Shown: positions 43,418 to 51,100, numbered from the stretch's first letter. The stretch: 51,100 bases of DNA from an uncultured Paracoccaceae bacterium (GCA_947501025.1 CANMUM010000013.1:1-51100), one strand, 5' to 3'. The notes: a model not told the origin generated them from the letters alone. A program made the numbers and translations.

Positions 43418-44437
43418 ATGGGCTATAAAATTGTCGTTGTTGGCGCCACAGGAAATGTGGGCAAAGAGATGTTGAACATATTGGCTGAACGTGATTTTCC
43501 AGTTGCAGAAATCGCAGTTTTGGCTTCGCGTCGTTCTAAAGGCACGGAAGTGAGCTTTGGTGATAAGACGTTGGTTGTTCAAGATCTTGAGCAATTCGAT
43601 TTCAGCGGATGGGATATTGCCTTGTTCGCAATCGGCTCAGATGGCACAAAAACATATGCTCCAAAAGCTGCGGATGCTGGTTGTCTCGTGATCGATAACA
43701 GTTCGCTTTACCGTTACGATAGTCAGATCCCATTGATCGTTCCCGAAGTAAATCCTGAAGCGATTGAGGGCTATAAAAACAAAATGATCATTGCAAACCC
43801 AAATTGCTCAACAGCGCAAATGGTTCTCGCTTTGAAACCATTGCATGATCGTGCGCCGATTAAGCGGGTTATCGTGTCGACATATCAAGCCGTTTCAGGA
43901 ACTGGCAAAGATGCGATGGACGAACTTTGGAATCAAACCAAAGGTATTTTTGTGCCTGGTCAAGAAGTTGAGCCAAGCGTGTATACAAAGCAAATCGCAT
44001 TTAACGTTATTCCGCATATTGATGTTTTCATGGAAGATGGTTCCACGAAAGAAGAGTGGAAAATGGTTGTTGAAACAAAGAAAATTGTTGATCCTAAAAT
44101 TAAGGTGTCAGCAACCTGTGTGCGCGTTCCTGTTTTTGTCGGTCACAGTGAAGCGATCAATATCGAGTTTGAGGATTTCTTAGACGAAGATGAAGCGCGC
44201 GAAATTCTTTCAAATGCGCCAGGGCTTTCAGTGCTCGATAAACGCGAGGACGGTGGCTATATGACACCGATAGAATGCGTTGGCGATTATAACACATATA
44301 TCAGCCGTATACGCCAAGACAGCACGATTGAGAACGGTATCAATCTTTGGTGTGCATCTGATAACCTTCGTAAGGGTGCTGCTCTTAATGCAGTGCAAAT
44401 TGCGGAGCTTTATGTTGAACGTGTTTTAAGCGCATAG
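43418..44437 (+). CDS. asd: Aspartate-semialdehyde dehydrogenase, Asd
   Basis: About 339 aa. It reduces aspartyl phosphate to aspartate semialdehyde, the branch point to lysine/diaminopimelate, threonine and methionine. The NADP site is VVVGATGNVGKEML; the catalytic Cys (about residue 130) is in IANPNCSTAQMVLALKPLHD, and a conserved His is in IPHID. STYQAVSGTGKDAM is also typical. ATG 43418 has AAGGA seven bases upstream; the in-frame ATG 43412 is only one base from it and is unlikely. An intrinsic terminator follows. Confidence 0.95.
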   Translation: MGYKIVVVGATGNVGKEMLNILAERDFPVAEIAVLASRRSKGTEVSFGDKTLVVQDLEQFDFSGWDIALFAIGSDGTKTYAPKAADAGCLVIDNSSLYRYDSQIPLIVPEVNPEAIEGYKNKMIIANPNCSTAQMVLALKPLHDRAPIKRVIVSTYQAVSGTGKDAMDELWNQTKGIFVPGQEVEPSVYTKQIAFNVIPHIDVFMEDGSTKEEWKMVVETKKIVDPKIKVSATCVRVPVFVGHSEAINIEFEDFLDEDEAREILSNAPGLSVLDKREDGGYMTPIECVGDYNTYISRIRQDSTIENGINLWCASDNLRKGAALNAVQIAELYVERVLSA

Positions 44438-44464
44438 GCTTTTCTAAGCCATATGAAAAATTTG

Positions 44465-44490
44465 AAACGCTCCATATGGGGCGTTTTTTT
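44465..44490 (+). terminator. Intrinsic terminator after asd
   Basis: AAACGCTCC (44465-44473), loop ATAT, GGGGCGTTT (44478-44486): a nine-pair stem with one G-T wobble running into a T-tract (44484-44490). It overlaps the end of the convergent gntR-type gene. Confidence 0.9.
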
Positions 44491-45163
44491 ATGACAGAAT
44501 CATTCGCAAAGCACCCGTCACGTCACTTCGAATAGAAAGGCGTAACCCAGGTTCATCGCCTGCTTTAAGTGCGCCGATAATGCGGCGGTGCATGTCGATA
44601 TTGGGCGCACGGTTTTGAGTTTCATAGAGCTTGCGAAGTGTGGGGCCAAGCTGCAACCAAATCGTCTCAACAAGTGCCAGCATGGCCGGGCTTTGCGCGC
44701 GCAGATATAGAGCGCGGTGAAATTCTAAATTGCCGCGAATATAAAAATGAGTTTCACCGCGTGAAACACGCTGTTCAATATTTGTGTTGATCGCGGTTAA
44801 TCGCTCGATAAGGGCATTATGCACACGTGGCAATGCGCGCGAAGCAAGCTCTGGCTCCAATAAGGATCGCAGTGTTGCAAGCTCCTCAACGCGTTCTGGG
44901 GTCAATGAGTTTGCGACATAACGGCCTGAATATGTTGAGCGCAGAGCGCCCTCGGCGGAAAGCTTGCGTAAGGCTTCTCTTGCTGGTGTCATAGAAGCAC
45001 CGAATTTAGCAGCAACACCGCGCAATGTGAGGTTCTCATCGGGTTTTATATCGCCATACATGACGTCATTTCGCAATTGGCGATAAATGCGTTCATGGGC
45101 AGGTACGCTCGGGTCTTTAGCGATAATGGGCTTATGCTCTTTCATAGCCTTATTTGTGATCAC
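44489..45163 (-). CDS. GntR-family regulator (FadR/FCD subfamily)
   Basis: A 224-aa protein. The N-terminal winged helix (about 20-85) contains YRQLRNDVMYGDIKPDENLTLRGVAAKFGASMTPAREALRKLSAEGAL. The all-helical FCD ligand domain follows (about 95-215: LATLRSLLEPELASRAL, NLEFHRALYLRAQSPAMLALVE, HRRIIGALKAGD), with the Asp/His metal ligands expected for FCD proteins partly visible. The start is GTG 45163 or ATG 45145. The gene lies downstream of the metallopeptidase gene on the same strand. The target is unknown. Confidence 0.87.
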   Translation of the reverse strand: MITNKAMKEHKPIIAKDPSVPAHERIYRQLRNDVMYGDIKPDENLTLRGVAAKFGASMTPAREALRKLSAEGALRSTYSGRYVANSLTPERVEELATLRSLLEPELASRALPRVHNALIERLTAINTNIEQRVSRGETHFYIRGNLEFHRALYLRAQSPAMLALVETIWLQLGPTLRKLYETQNRAPNIDMHRRIIGALKAGDEPGLRLSIRSDVTGALRMILS

Positions 45164-45209
45164 ATTTGAGCAAAGGTCAATAAGGGCGCATCTATTTTAG
45201 TACATTTTT

Positions 45210-45845
45210 TTATGTTTTTCCAAAAGAAATGGATTGGATGCGCGCACCTTCGCGCTTGAGGTAACTGCGGGCGTGCATATGCTCCGGATAAATGTCTTCA
45301 ACCAATTTCCAAAAGCGATGCGAATGATCCATATGAATAAGATGGGCAACTTCATGGGCAATGACATAATCAAAAACCCAATCAGGTGTCATGATTAACC
45401 GCCATGAGAGCATGATATTGCCCTTGCTATCACAGCTGCCCCAGCGTGTCTTCGGATCACGCCAACGGATTTCATTGACATGACTGCCAACCATTCTGGC
45501 ATAGCTATCGAGCCGATCAACCGCATATAGCCCAGCTTGAGATTTGAATGCAGAGGCAACAGCGCGCCCCGTGTTGGGAGACTTAACTTCAATATCATCA
45601 CCATGAAAACGCACGCCACGCTTTTGACCTTGAGTCACCGTAAGCGTTTCACCACGGAAAGGAATGGTTGACCCGATTTGAACGTTTTCAACGGGTTTGT
45701 AATGTTTGAGCATCCAGCCTTCATGATCATGTACAAATGCTTCAACATCACGAATAGCCATACGACTTGGGTAGCTCACGGCAAAGCCACCATCACGGGC
45801 AGAACGGCGCAGAGTTATTCTGCGCGCCCGCGCATTGGGGCGCAA
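45210..45845 (-). CDS. YgjP-like zinc metallopeptidase (M48/WLM-type), start codon unclear
   Basis: A protein of at least 211 aa with the zinc motif HEVAHLIHMDHSHRFW and the family block RWRDPKTRWGSCDSKGNIMLSWRL, typical of the YgjP (UTP pyrophosphatase/M48-like) family. Related proteins start about 15 residues earlier with a segment like LPxxxIxLRRSARARR; here the matching ALPDLEITLRPNARARR extends upstream of the first usual start, TTG 45845. Between the phaZ TAG (45891-45893) and that TTG, the frame is open for 15 codons with only ATT/ATC as possible rare starts, and it is the same frame as phaZ. Either a TTG start with a shortened N-terminus, a rare ATT start, or readthrough is possible. 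Confidence 0.8.
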   Translation of the reverse strand: MRPNARARRITLRRSARDGGFAVSYPSRMAIRDVEAFVHDHEGWMLKHYKPVENVQIGSTIPFRGETLTVTQGQKRGVRFHGDDIEVKSPNTGRAVASAFKSQAGLYAVDRLDSYARMVGSHVNEIRWRDPKTRWGSCDSKGNIMLSWRLIMTPDWVFDYVIAHEVAHLIHMDHSHRFWKLVEDIYPEHMHARSYLKREGARIQSISFGKT

Positions 45846-45890
45846 TGTGATCTCTAAATCGGGAAGAGCTTGAATGCGAATAAGAACTGC

Positions 45891-47123
45891 CTATGAACGA
45901 TGTGACTTGATAAATTCAGTCACTTGCGGATAAATCTGTTCACGCCAGCGCGAACCATTGAAGATACCGTAATGCCCGACCTTGCTTTGGAGCAAGTGCT
46001 TTTTATATTTATCTGGTAAATTTGTAACAAGTTTTTGCGCAGCTTCTGTTTGACCAATGCCCGTGATGTCATCGCGCTCACCTTCAATTGTGAAAAGGGC
46101 GATATCTTCAATGGCGCTTGGGTTAATGCGGCGGTCACGATAATCATATTCACCAATTGCAAGCAGTTTTCTCTGGAAAACGCGGTCTATGGTTTGGATG
46201 TAAAAATCTGCGGATAAGTCCATTACAGCCATATATTCATCGTAAAATTCACGATGCGCCTCGGCGCTTTCGCCATCGCCTTTGATCAAGTGACGGAAAT
46301 GCTGAAGATGCGCATTGACATGGCGATCCAGATTCATCGACATAAAACCTTGAAGCTGTAAAAAACCCGGATAAACACGGCGCATCATGCCGCGATTGGG
46401 GAAGGGGACAGTCATGACAACATTATTTTCAAACCATGAAAGTGGCCGAGAGGTGGCAAGTTCATTTGGCCCCTTGGGATTAACCGACACATCAATTGGC
46501 GAACCCATCAATGTCATACTTGCAGGACGAGCAGGATCTTTTTCTTCCGCCATAAGTGATGCTGTAACCATAGCAGGAACACCTGGCTGACAAACAGCAA
46601 GAACATGAGCGCGCGCATTAAATGTCTTATGAAGATGCTGCAAAAACTCACGGATGTAATCGACATAATCATCAAGATCAAATGTTCCCTCCGACATAGG
46701 GACGTCACGGGCATCGGTCCAATCTGTGATATAGACATCATGATCTTCAAGCATTTTTTTGACAGTGCCGCGTAGCAATGTCGCATAATGGCCTGACATT
46801 GGCGCAATAATCAAAACGGGTGGGTCATTGCGTTTCGTGTCTCTTTTGAAATGCAAAACTTTGCAAAACGGTTTTGTCGCAACAACCTCTTCAGTAATTG
46901 CAACATCCTTACCATCCACCTGTACAAAAGGGAGATTAAACGCAGGCTTTTCATAACGCCTTGTGGCATCAAGAAACATTTCAAGCTGAGCACTTTGATA
47001 GCGCGCAAGATAGTTCGATGCTAATGGATTGTTTGGTGACGAATTAAAGTTATGCGCCCATTTTGCCATTTGGCGCATAGGGTTGATCGCGGCATGTGAC
47101 ATTTCATAAAAATGGTAAAGCAT
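45891..47123 (-). CDS. phaZ: Intracellular poly(3-hydroxybutyrate) depolymerase, PhaZ
   Basis: A 410-aa alpha/beta-hydrolase of the intracellular PHB depolymerase family. The lipase-box-like element contains Cys178 (AVCQPGVPA) as nucleophile, and a C-terminal His lies in KVGHYGIFNGSRWR. The N-terminal MLYHFYEMSHAAINPMR and IIAPMSGHYATLLRGTVKKM match the family closely. It mobilises stored PHB. AAGGATTAAC precedes ATG 47123. phaC and the phasin genes are not in the window. The metallopeptidase and GntR genes follow on the same strand and may be cotranscribed. Confidence 0.93.
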   Translation of the reverse strand: MLYHFYEMSHAAINPMRQMAKWAHNFNSSPNNPLASNYLARYQSAQLEMFLDATRRYEKPAFNLPFVQVDGKDVAITEEVVATKPFCKVLHFKRDTKRNDPPVLIIAPMSGHYATLLRGTVKKMLEDHDVYITDWTDARDVPMSEGTFDLDDYVDYIREFLQHLHKTFNARAHVLAVCQPGVPAMVTASLMAEEKDPARPASMTLMGSPIDVSVNPKGPNELATSRPLSWFENNVVMTVPFPNRGMMRRVYPGFLQLQGFMSMNLDRHVNAHLQHFRHLIKGDGESAEAHREFYDEYMAVMDLSADFYIQTIDRVFQRKLLAIGEYDYRDRRINPSAIEDIALFTIEGERDDITGIGQTEAAQKLVTNLPDKYKKHLLQSKVGHYGIFNGSRWREQIYPQVTEFIKSHRS

Positions 47124-47330
47124 ATGTTAATCCTTTTTAAAAGCCTAGCTAGTTTTGTTCGCACTTGCAACATAAATAGCAAATATGTGAATATATATAG
47201 TTAATGCAACTCACAAAGCCTATTGAATATCTGATTTGGCTCTTATATTGAGACAATAACCAAAATTGGTTGACCTGTCTTGAAAGCTATGGCAGGGAAG
47301 CCGCATATTGACCCAAAATGAGGACTCACA

Positions 47331-47651
47331 ATGACCAAAGCCGAATGGGGCGCCAAACGCCTTTGTCCAAAATGTGCGACACGATTCTATGATTTGACGC
47401 AAGATCCCGCGACTTGCCCAAATTGCGATAATGTATTTGAAATTTCTACGCTTTACCAAAGCGATATTCGTGCATCGAATGTGAAAGAAGCGGCAAAGGC
47501 AAAAGAAGCCACACCAGATGATATTCTTGATGAGGATGTAGATTTGGTTGAAGATGATGCTGACATCAATGATGAGCTTTTAGAGGACGACGATACCGAT
47601 ACAGTTTCACTTGATGAAATCGCGGATGTCACAACAAATGACGACGAGTAA
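47331..47651 (+). CDS. TIGR02300 (FYDLN acid) family protein
   Basis: A 106-aa protein with an N-terminal zinc-ribbon-like half (LCPKCATRFYDLTQDPATCPNCDN, two CxxC pairs) and a strongly acidic Asp/Glu-rich C-terminus (about 60-106). This arrangement defines the alphaproteobacterial FYDLN family, whose function is not established. AGGACTCACA precedes ATG 47331. tRNA-Ala follows 57 bases downstream. Confidence 0.92.
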   Translation: MTKAEWGAKRLCPKCATRFYDLTQDPATCPNCDNVFEISTLYQSDIRASNVKEAAKAKEATPDDILDEDVDLVEDDADINDELLEDDDTDTVSLDEIADVTTNDDE

Positions 47652-47708
47652 TTCTTGTTGATAATATACCTTGCGCTTGATTTGGTTTTTGATTAAATCG
47701 AGCGCCAC

Positions 47709-47784
47709 GGGGCCTTAGCTCAGCTGGGAGAGCGCTTCGCTGGCAGCGAAGAGGTCAGGAGTTCGATCCTCCTAGGCTCCACCA
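47709..47784 (+). tRNA. tRNA-Ala (anticodon GGC)
   Basis: A 76-base cloverleaf. The acceptor GGGGCCT pairs with AGGCTCC and includes the G3-T70 wobble that identifies alanine tRNAs. The anticodon stem CTTCG/CGAAG encloses CTGGCAG (anticodon GGC), and the T-arm has GAGTTCGATCCTC. Encoded CCA at 47782-47784. The region downstream is accessory in character. Confidence 0.96.
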
Positions 47785-47831
47785 AATTCTAAAACTATTT
47801 TGAATAATGTTTTCAGTATGTTAAGCGGTAT

Positions 47832-48041
47832 TTAAATACCGTTTGGCGGTGGTATTGGGGTGTTGAGACCATTTTCGAAGAGGTCCGCCGTCACCACTGT
47901 GTCACCAAATACTATCATACTATCGAAGAATTCTGCCGAGCTATTCAGATCCAGGTTGCTTGATGCGTTGTAGTGGGACGGATTTAAACCACCAAAACGA
48001 AGATTTTTAGCTAGTCTACTGCTCTTTGCAGGGCAGCTCAA
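47832..48041 (-). CDS. Doubtful small ORF downstream of tRNA-Ala
   Basis: A minus-strand frame of 69 codons with a polar sequence (NLDLNSSAEFFDSMIVFGDTVVTADLFENGL) and a proline-rich end PIPPPNG. It is not recognised. The residue composition looks more protein-like than a random frame, and it could be the remaining C-terminus of a larger secreted protein, but no good ribosome binding site is seen. The rest of the 356 bases between tRNA-Ala and 48141 shows nothing. Confidence 0.25.
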   Translation of the reverse strand: MSCPAKSSRLAKNLRFGGLNPSHYNASSNLDLNSSAEFFDSMIVFGDTVVTADLFENGLNTPIPPPNGI

Positions 48042-48140
48042 AACTGGCTAAATTGTTCCTAGTGGTTTGATTTTAATAATTGTCGGTCCGTAGTTCCATT
48101 TCCTACAAGTACGCACTCCGAGCCAAAGGTTATCCCGCCA

Positions 48141-48950
48141 CTAAAGGTAACGAGAATTTGTTGCTGCAGTTACACTACAATCAATTGCGTTAAAATAGTT
48201 TTTTGTGACACGTTTGTATTGTTCGGCGTCATCAGTCCATATGTCGTTCCACGATCCCATTCCGCCAAATACCCAACCTACTTGACAGGTCCTTAGCAAA
48301 TTTCTCGCTTCAGTGCTTAAAAAGCCTTCAGGTGAAAAATCTGGATGGAACACTTGTTGATCTACGCCTTCAAGTTGTTGATGCGCACGTTCAAAAACCT
48401 TTGTCCAATTGCTTAACCTCGCGTCACTTGCTGAAAATTCCGTGATCTCGGTGAGTGCCTCCAAAAAATTTTGTTTGGCAGTTAGCAAATTTTCGTCATA
48501 GTAGGGATTAATCTTCAGTTGTTCATAAATGACATGCCAAGGTTTTCGACTTGAGTCATTTTGATCGCCAACCCGCCAAACTGGGTGAAAGCTATGTAGA
48601 TACTGATTGGCATCAAAAATATCGATTGTCCAATAATTGCCACCTCCGACAAAGGCCACGGAGGTCTCAGGGCCAAGATTTCGATTTGAGGGCGGCTTGA
48701 GTGATGATAGCATCACACATTTAACTTTCATTTTTTTCAGAGAATTAATCCAGTCAAATGGGTTACGAAAAATTTTTCTTCGTTCAACCCGCCTCTGAAA
48801 AAAACTGGCTTTTTTCTCTCCAAAAAATTCGACGGATTTACAAAATTTGAACGCAGAGTTTTGCAAAAAATCTGCGTCAATTTTACCGTCATGAATTGCG
48901 GTCTGGGCGTGCAATACCAAAGTAACCGCTTGAATAATTTCGCCGTTCAT
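48141..48950 (-). CDS. Hypothetical protein (269 aa), no recognised family
   Basis: The protein starts MNGEIIQAVTLVLHAQTAIHDG and is soluble, rich in aromatic residues, and without signal peptide or TM helices. Notable segments are a basic stretch at about 45-75, AFVGGGNYWTIDIFDANQYLHSF near 100-120, and a C-terminal CQVGWVFGGMGSWNDIWTDD. It looks like a folded single-domain or two-domain enzyme or structural protein, but no catalytic motif is evident. AGTGAG lies about ten bases before ATG 48950. A truncated receiver domain lies immediately upstream on the same strand, then the Hint protein. The position downstream of tRNA-Ala suggests an accessory gene. Confidence 0.7.
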   Translation of the reverse strand: MNGEIIQAVTLVLHAQTAIHDGKIDADFLQNSAFKFCKSVEFFGEKKASFFQRRVERRKIFRNPFDWINSLKKMKVKCVMLSSLKPPSNRNLGPETSVAFVGGGNYWTIDIFDANQYLHSFHPVWRVGDQNDSSRKPWHVIYEQLKINPYYDENLLTAKQNFLEALTEITEFSASDARLSNWTKVFERAHQQLEGVDQQVFHPDFSPEGFLSTEARNLLRTCQVGWVFGGMGSWNDIWTDDAEQYKRVTKNYFNAIDCSVTAATNSRYL

Positions 48951-48962
48951 ATTAATGTCTCA

Positions 48963-49166
48963 CTAAACACTTCTGATAACCATAACAGGGACGTTAGAGC
49001 GCAGGGATTGTAATTTTGATATTATTTTTTCTCCATTGCCATCGGTTAAGTGCATATCTGTAATCAAACATTCAATTTCACAGGAACCTTCAATCGCCTC
49101 ATTAACCGAAGCTGTTTGTCGTATAAACTGTATTTTGCTTGTTAAATATACTGTGCCATTTATATA
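48963..49166 (-). pseudogene. Truncated receiver-domain (response regulator) remnant
   Basis: A 67-codon open frame on the minus strand with no start codon at its upstream end (TGA at 49167-49169). It encodes the centre of a receiver domain: SVNEAIEGSCEIECLITDMHLTDGNGEKII followed by SLRSNVPVMVIRSV and a stop. LITDMHLTDGNG matches the phospho-acceptor region (Asp in TDMH). The N-terminal acidic pocket and the C-terminal Lys-Pro part are missing. It is probably debris of a regulator gene or a fragment left by insertion or deletion. Confidence 0.6.
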
Positions 49167-49187
49167 TCATGTTGGGTTTGTATAAGC

Positions 49188-50255
49188 TCACGACAACAGG
49201 TTTTTCTCATTTTGGATATGACGGGCGATCATTCTTTTAACAAGCTTGCCGTGATTTGCTATAAAACGAGCTGGCTTTGGATTAACGATACCATCCTTGA
49301 ACTCAGGGAATAGTGTAATAATCTCTTCGCGAGCCTCTTGGCTAACAGCCTGCAAAGCTTGCTTGCCTGGCAGTAGGCTTTCAGCAATAATGCCATTCGC
49401 AAAGACAAGCTCGTGTTGATCAAACAAGATGTGGAAATAATCAACTTCATTGACATCCGTGATCACTTCAATTCCATCAATGCCAACCAATTTGTTCGCT
49501 GCAACCAATACTTCAGCTGTGTCAAAAATACGCTTCGCAATTTTTGAGCTGATTAAAATGCGGTGCTGGGGAGAAACCATAAGATCTTTCTCTGGGAATC
49601 CCCATCCAAGTGCGCCTTTGCGAATGCGAATTGGGTAAAGTTCTGGATTTGTGAGTAAGCCCGCTGAGTTCACATGGCGGGAGCCAATCCAGCGAATTTC
49701 TTGCAAGCCATTGTCAAATGTCTCAACCAAATCACCAACCTTGAGATATTCGACATTTTTGGAGCCAGATTTTGTTTCAATCAATGTGCCGCTCGCAAAA
49801 CATACAAGCGTGGCGTCAAACGACACATTGTCGATCACAGCGTCGTGGGCGGTGGGATTGACTGATGTGTCCGTGATGCGGATTGTGTAATCGTTTGATT
49901 CGGCCGTAAACGTGGTCTGGACCGTTGTTCCTGCAGTTGTTACCGATTGCGAAAAAACGACCGTGCCATCCCCATCGAGAATTTCGACAAAAACACTTAC
50001 GTCTTGTCCCGCCCCGGCTTCGTCATAGTCCATTGAAAAGGTAGCAGTATCTCCAATTTTGACACCAGTAATAGACTGCTCAATTTGGCTTCCAGTGTCG
50101 GATTCAGTGCGGTTAAAACGCACTTGGTCGTTAACCGCCTGAACCTGTTCGTCGTCTGTTTCTGTGATAGTCCAACTGGCTGGATCAAGCCCGCTTCCGT
50201 TACCTCCGTCAGTTACCGTCTCCGAAAAGTCACCATTTATAATAAATTCAACCAT
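49188..50255 (-). CDS. Hint-domain protein with N-terminal beta-sandwich
   Basis: A 355-aa protein. Residues 1-148 (NGDFSETVTDGG, GDTATFSMDYDEAG, YTIRITDT, HDAVIDNVSFDATL) look like a carbohydrate-binding/DUF642-type beta-sandwich. From Cys152 (VCFASGTLIET) a Hint_2 domain follows, with EIRWIGSRHV, VSPQHRILI and the late DYFHILFDQHELVFANGIIAESL. Hint domains of this class are frequent in Rhodobacterales and may self-process at the Cys or act in secretion; no intein C-terminal HN-Cys junction is visible. There is no signal peptide, so type I export or cytoplasmic location are both possible. The start is ATG 50255 with AAAGGGT upstream. Confidence 0.85.
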   Translation of the reverse strand: MVEFIINGDFSETVTDGGNGSGLDPASWTITETDDEQVQAVNDQVRFNRTESDTGSQIEQSITGVKIGDTATFSMDYDEAGAGQDVSVFVEILDGDGTVVFSQSVTTAGTTVQTTFTAESNDYTIRITDTSVNPTAHDAVIDNVSFDATLVCFASGTLIETKSGSKNVEYLKVGDLVETFDNGLQEIRWIGSRHVNSAGLLTNPELYPIRIRKGALGWGFPEKDLMVSPQHRILISSKIAKRIFDTAEVLVAANKLVGIDGIEVITDVNEVDYFHILFDQHELVFANGIIAESLLPGKQALQAVSQEAREEIITLFPEFKDGIVNPKPARFIANHGKLVKRMIARHIQNEKNLLS

Positions 50256-50434
50256 TTTATACCCTTTCTAAATCTTGAGATATTCGACAAAATCCTAAAA
50301 CCTTATGTTTGTCTTAACAGCTAATCTTATCGCGTTATTTATAGCTTAAGACTAGTGTTAAATAAACTATATTTTTAATTAAATTCTATCTTTAATTATT
50401 GGATTTGGGCTTGATGTTCCTTATGGAATCGCCC

Positions 50435-50690
50435 TTAAGGCCATGGTGTTTGATGAGGACGAATGTGGTTGTATTGCTTGAGGTATTGATTAATGGTTGT
50501 GTGAGTTTTCCTTGTTGTGATGAAGCCGTTTGCGTTGAGGACTTCATGGCGTAGCGTGCGATTAAAGCGTTCATTGTCACCCATCGTCGGGTAAATGATT
50601 CACGGGATCGTTTACTTTTCCTCCTTTGTGCCATGGTGAGCCTGGATAAATATGAATGGGTTTTGACAAAGAGGTTCGTTGTAACCAGAA
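50435..50690 (-). pseudogene. Decayed IS3-family transposase OrfB, C-terminal part
   Basis: On the minus strand one frame reads IHIYPGSPWHKGGKVND and then runs to a stop, and a second frame continues with YPTMGDNERFNRTLRHEVLN...INQYLKQYNHIRPHQTPWP and a stop at 50437-50435. PGSPW and ERFNRTL...YNxxRPH are the retroviral-integrase (DDE) C-terminal motifs of IS3 OrfB, so the two pieces are one gene broken by a frameshift or small deletion. The catalytic Asp residues and N-terminal part are absent. Confidence 0.7.
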
Positions 50691-50701
50691 ATATTTGGGC
50701 T

Positions 50702-50810
50702 CTAACTTCTATTATTTAGCTCTTTGATGTAGTCCATTAATTGTTTTACACGCCCATGTATAAGTTTTTGTTTTTTATCTCTACTTATTAGGGATGATAA
50801 TCTCCTGATT
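50702..50810 (-). pseudogene. Possible gene 3' fragment cut by the right-hand IS
   Basis: The minus strand from about 50810 encodes RLSSLISRDKKQKLIHGRVK and then QLMDYIKELNNRS with a TAG at 50704-50702. The composition is protein-like (amphipathic, basic), but the frame continues into the adjoining IS end without a start. It may be the C-terminus of a gene interrupted by that IS. Not recognised. Confidence 0.3.
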
Positions 50811-51100
50811 TGTAAGCGTTGCAACTGACCCCCTATTTAGGGGATTTCTGTGATGGAGCCTAACATATAATATAGCCTCCAAAGCGGAGATAACATGAAT
50901 ATTCAAACACATAGTTCAGGAGATGTAAAGAAAGCGCCTGTAGCGCTGGAAGCGTATGGCTTTACGATTCCTTTGATGAATGGCGGGCATCGCATTTGGC
51001 CACCGAAGTTCAAGCGATATATTGTTGAGGCTATTACAAAGGGTGAATTGGATGCCAATGATGTTTCCAAAAAATGTAAAATTTCACGATCCGTTCTGGC
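50811..51100 (+). mobile_element. Left end of a second IS element (runs off the window)
   Basis: TGTAAGCGTTGCAACTGACCCC (from about 50811) resembles the tips of IS3-type elements of Rhodobacterales and is followed 60-80 bases later by an orfA-like gene that continues past the window edge. The other end is not visible, so the boundary is approximate. Confidence 0.5.
50895..51100 (+). CDS. Transposase OrfA-like protein, N-terminal 68 residues (partial)
   Basis: ATG 50895 opens a frame that stays open to the window edge: MNIQTHSSGDVKKAP, then GHRIWPPKFKRYIVEAITKG and ELDANDVSKKCKISRSVL. The second part has the layout of the helix-turn-helix of IS3/IS66-type OrfA proteins (WPPxFKxxIVxxxxxGELxxxDVSxxCxIS). 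GCGGAGA precedes the start. It lies just inside a probable IS end. A chromosomal DUF1153-like regulator is less likely. Confidence 0.6.
   Translation, partial: MNIQTHSSGDVKKAPVALEAYGFTIPLMNGGHRIWPPKFKRYIVEAITKGELDANDVSKKCKISRSVL

Noticed and set aside
44489-47123. A PHA gene cluster
   Set aside because: Only phaZ is recognised; no synthase, phasin or PhaR is seen in the window.
49188-50255. Intein
   Set aside because: There is a Hint fold, but no C-terminal HN followed by Cys/Ser/Thr and no host extein.

Overview
The window looks like a chromosomal segment of a low-GC marine alphaproteobacterium, most likely a Rhodobacterales (Roseobacter-like) member. The supporting signs are a CcrM adenine methyltransferase whose promoter carries GATTC sites, a fabA-fabB-fabI operon, a DMSP demethylase (DmdA) cluster, a taurine-pyruvate aminotransferase, an intracellular PHA depolymerase, a TIGR02300 (FYDLN) protein and a Hint_2-type protein. 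The organism call is inferred from gene content only. Genes are tightly packed: four convergent pairs have abutting or overlapping stop codons.

Layout. 1-1600 is a mobile margin: the 5' end of an IS3-type orfA, a tandem duplication of the probable IS end, a phage/plasmid-type replication protein, and tRNA-Arg(CCG). 1.8-4.0 kb is an orphan hybrid sensor kinase. 4.0-6.6 kb is fabA-fabB-fabI. 6.7-11.0 kb holds a RecQ-like helicase, SseA, a GNAT enzyme and an aromatic/aspartate aminotransferase. 11.0-15.6 kb is a four-gene signalling operon: XRE regulator, single-domain response regulator, small two-TM protein, and a kinase fused to a sodium:solute symporter domain. 15.8-18.0 kb is an envelope pair (coiled-coil membrane protein and inner-membrane-anchored OmpA-domain protein). 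18.1-22.9 kb holds ubiA, rsmE, rnhB, ccrM and rsgA. 23.0-26.0 kb is pntAB. 26.4-28.6 kb is a taurine-type aminotransferase plus a D-amino-acid aminotransferase. 28.6-34.6 kb is selO and the DMSP demethylation genes with a LysR regulator. 34.6-35.6 kb is rlmB and tRNA-Tyr.

35.7-42.3 kb is the most striking unit: a cobalamin riboswitch controlling an eight-gene, mostly overlapping operon, btuB-btuF-btuC-btuD-exbB-exbD-exbD2-tonB. It encodes the outer-membrane receptor, the binding protein, the ABC importer and its own proton-driven TonB motor. The second ExbD has Asn at the position of the essential membrane Asp, and the ExbB is very short.

42.3-47.8 kb holds a LysR regulator divergent from asd (with three 20-bp-phased repeats between them), a GntR regulator, a YgjP-like metallopeptidase without a normal start codon, phaZ, the FYDLN protein and tRNA-Ala(GGC). 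47.8-51.1 kb downstream of tRNA-Ala is an accessory margin: an unrecognised 269-aa protein, a truncated receiver-domain remnant, a Hint-domain protein, a decayed IS3-type orfB and the start of another IS element.
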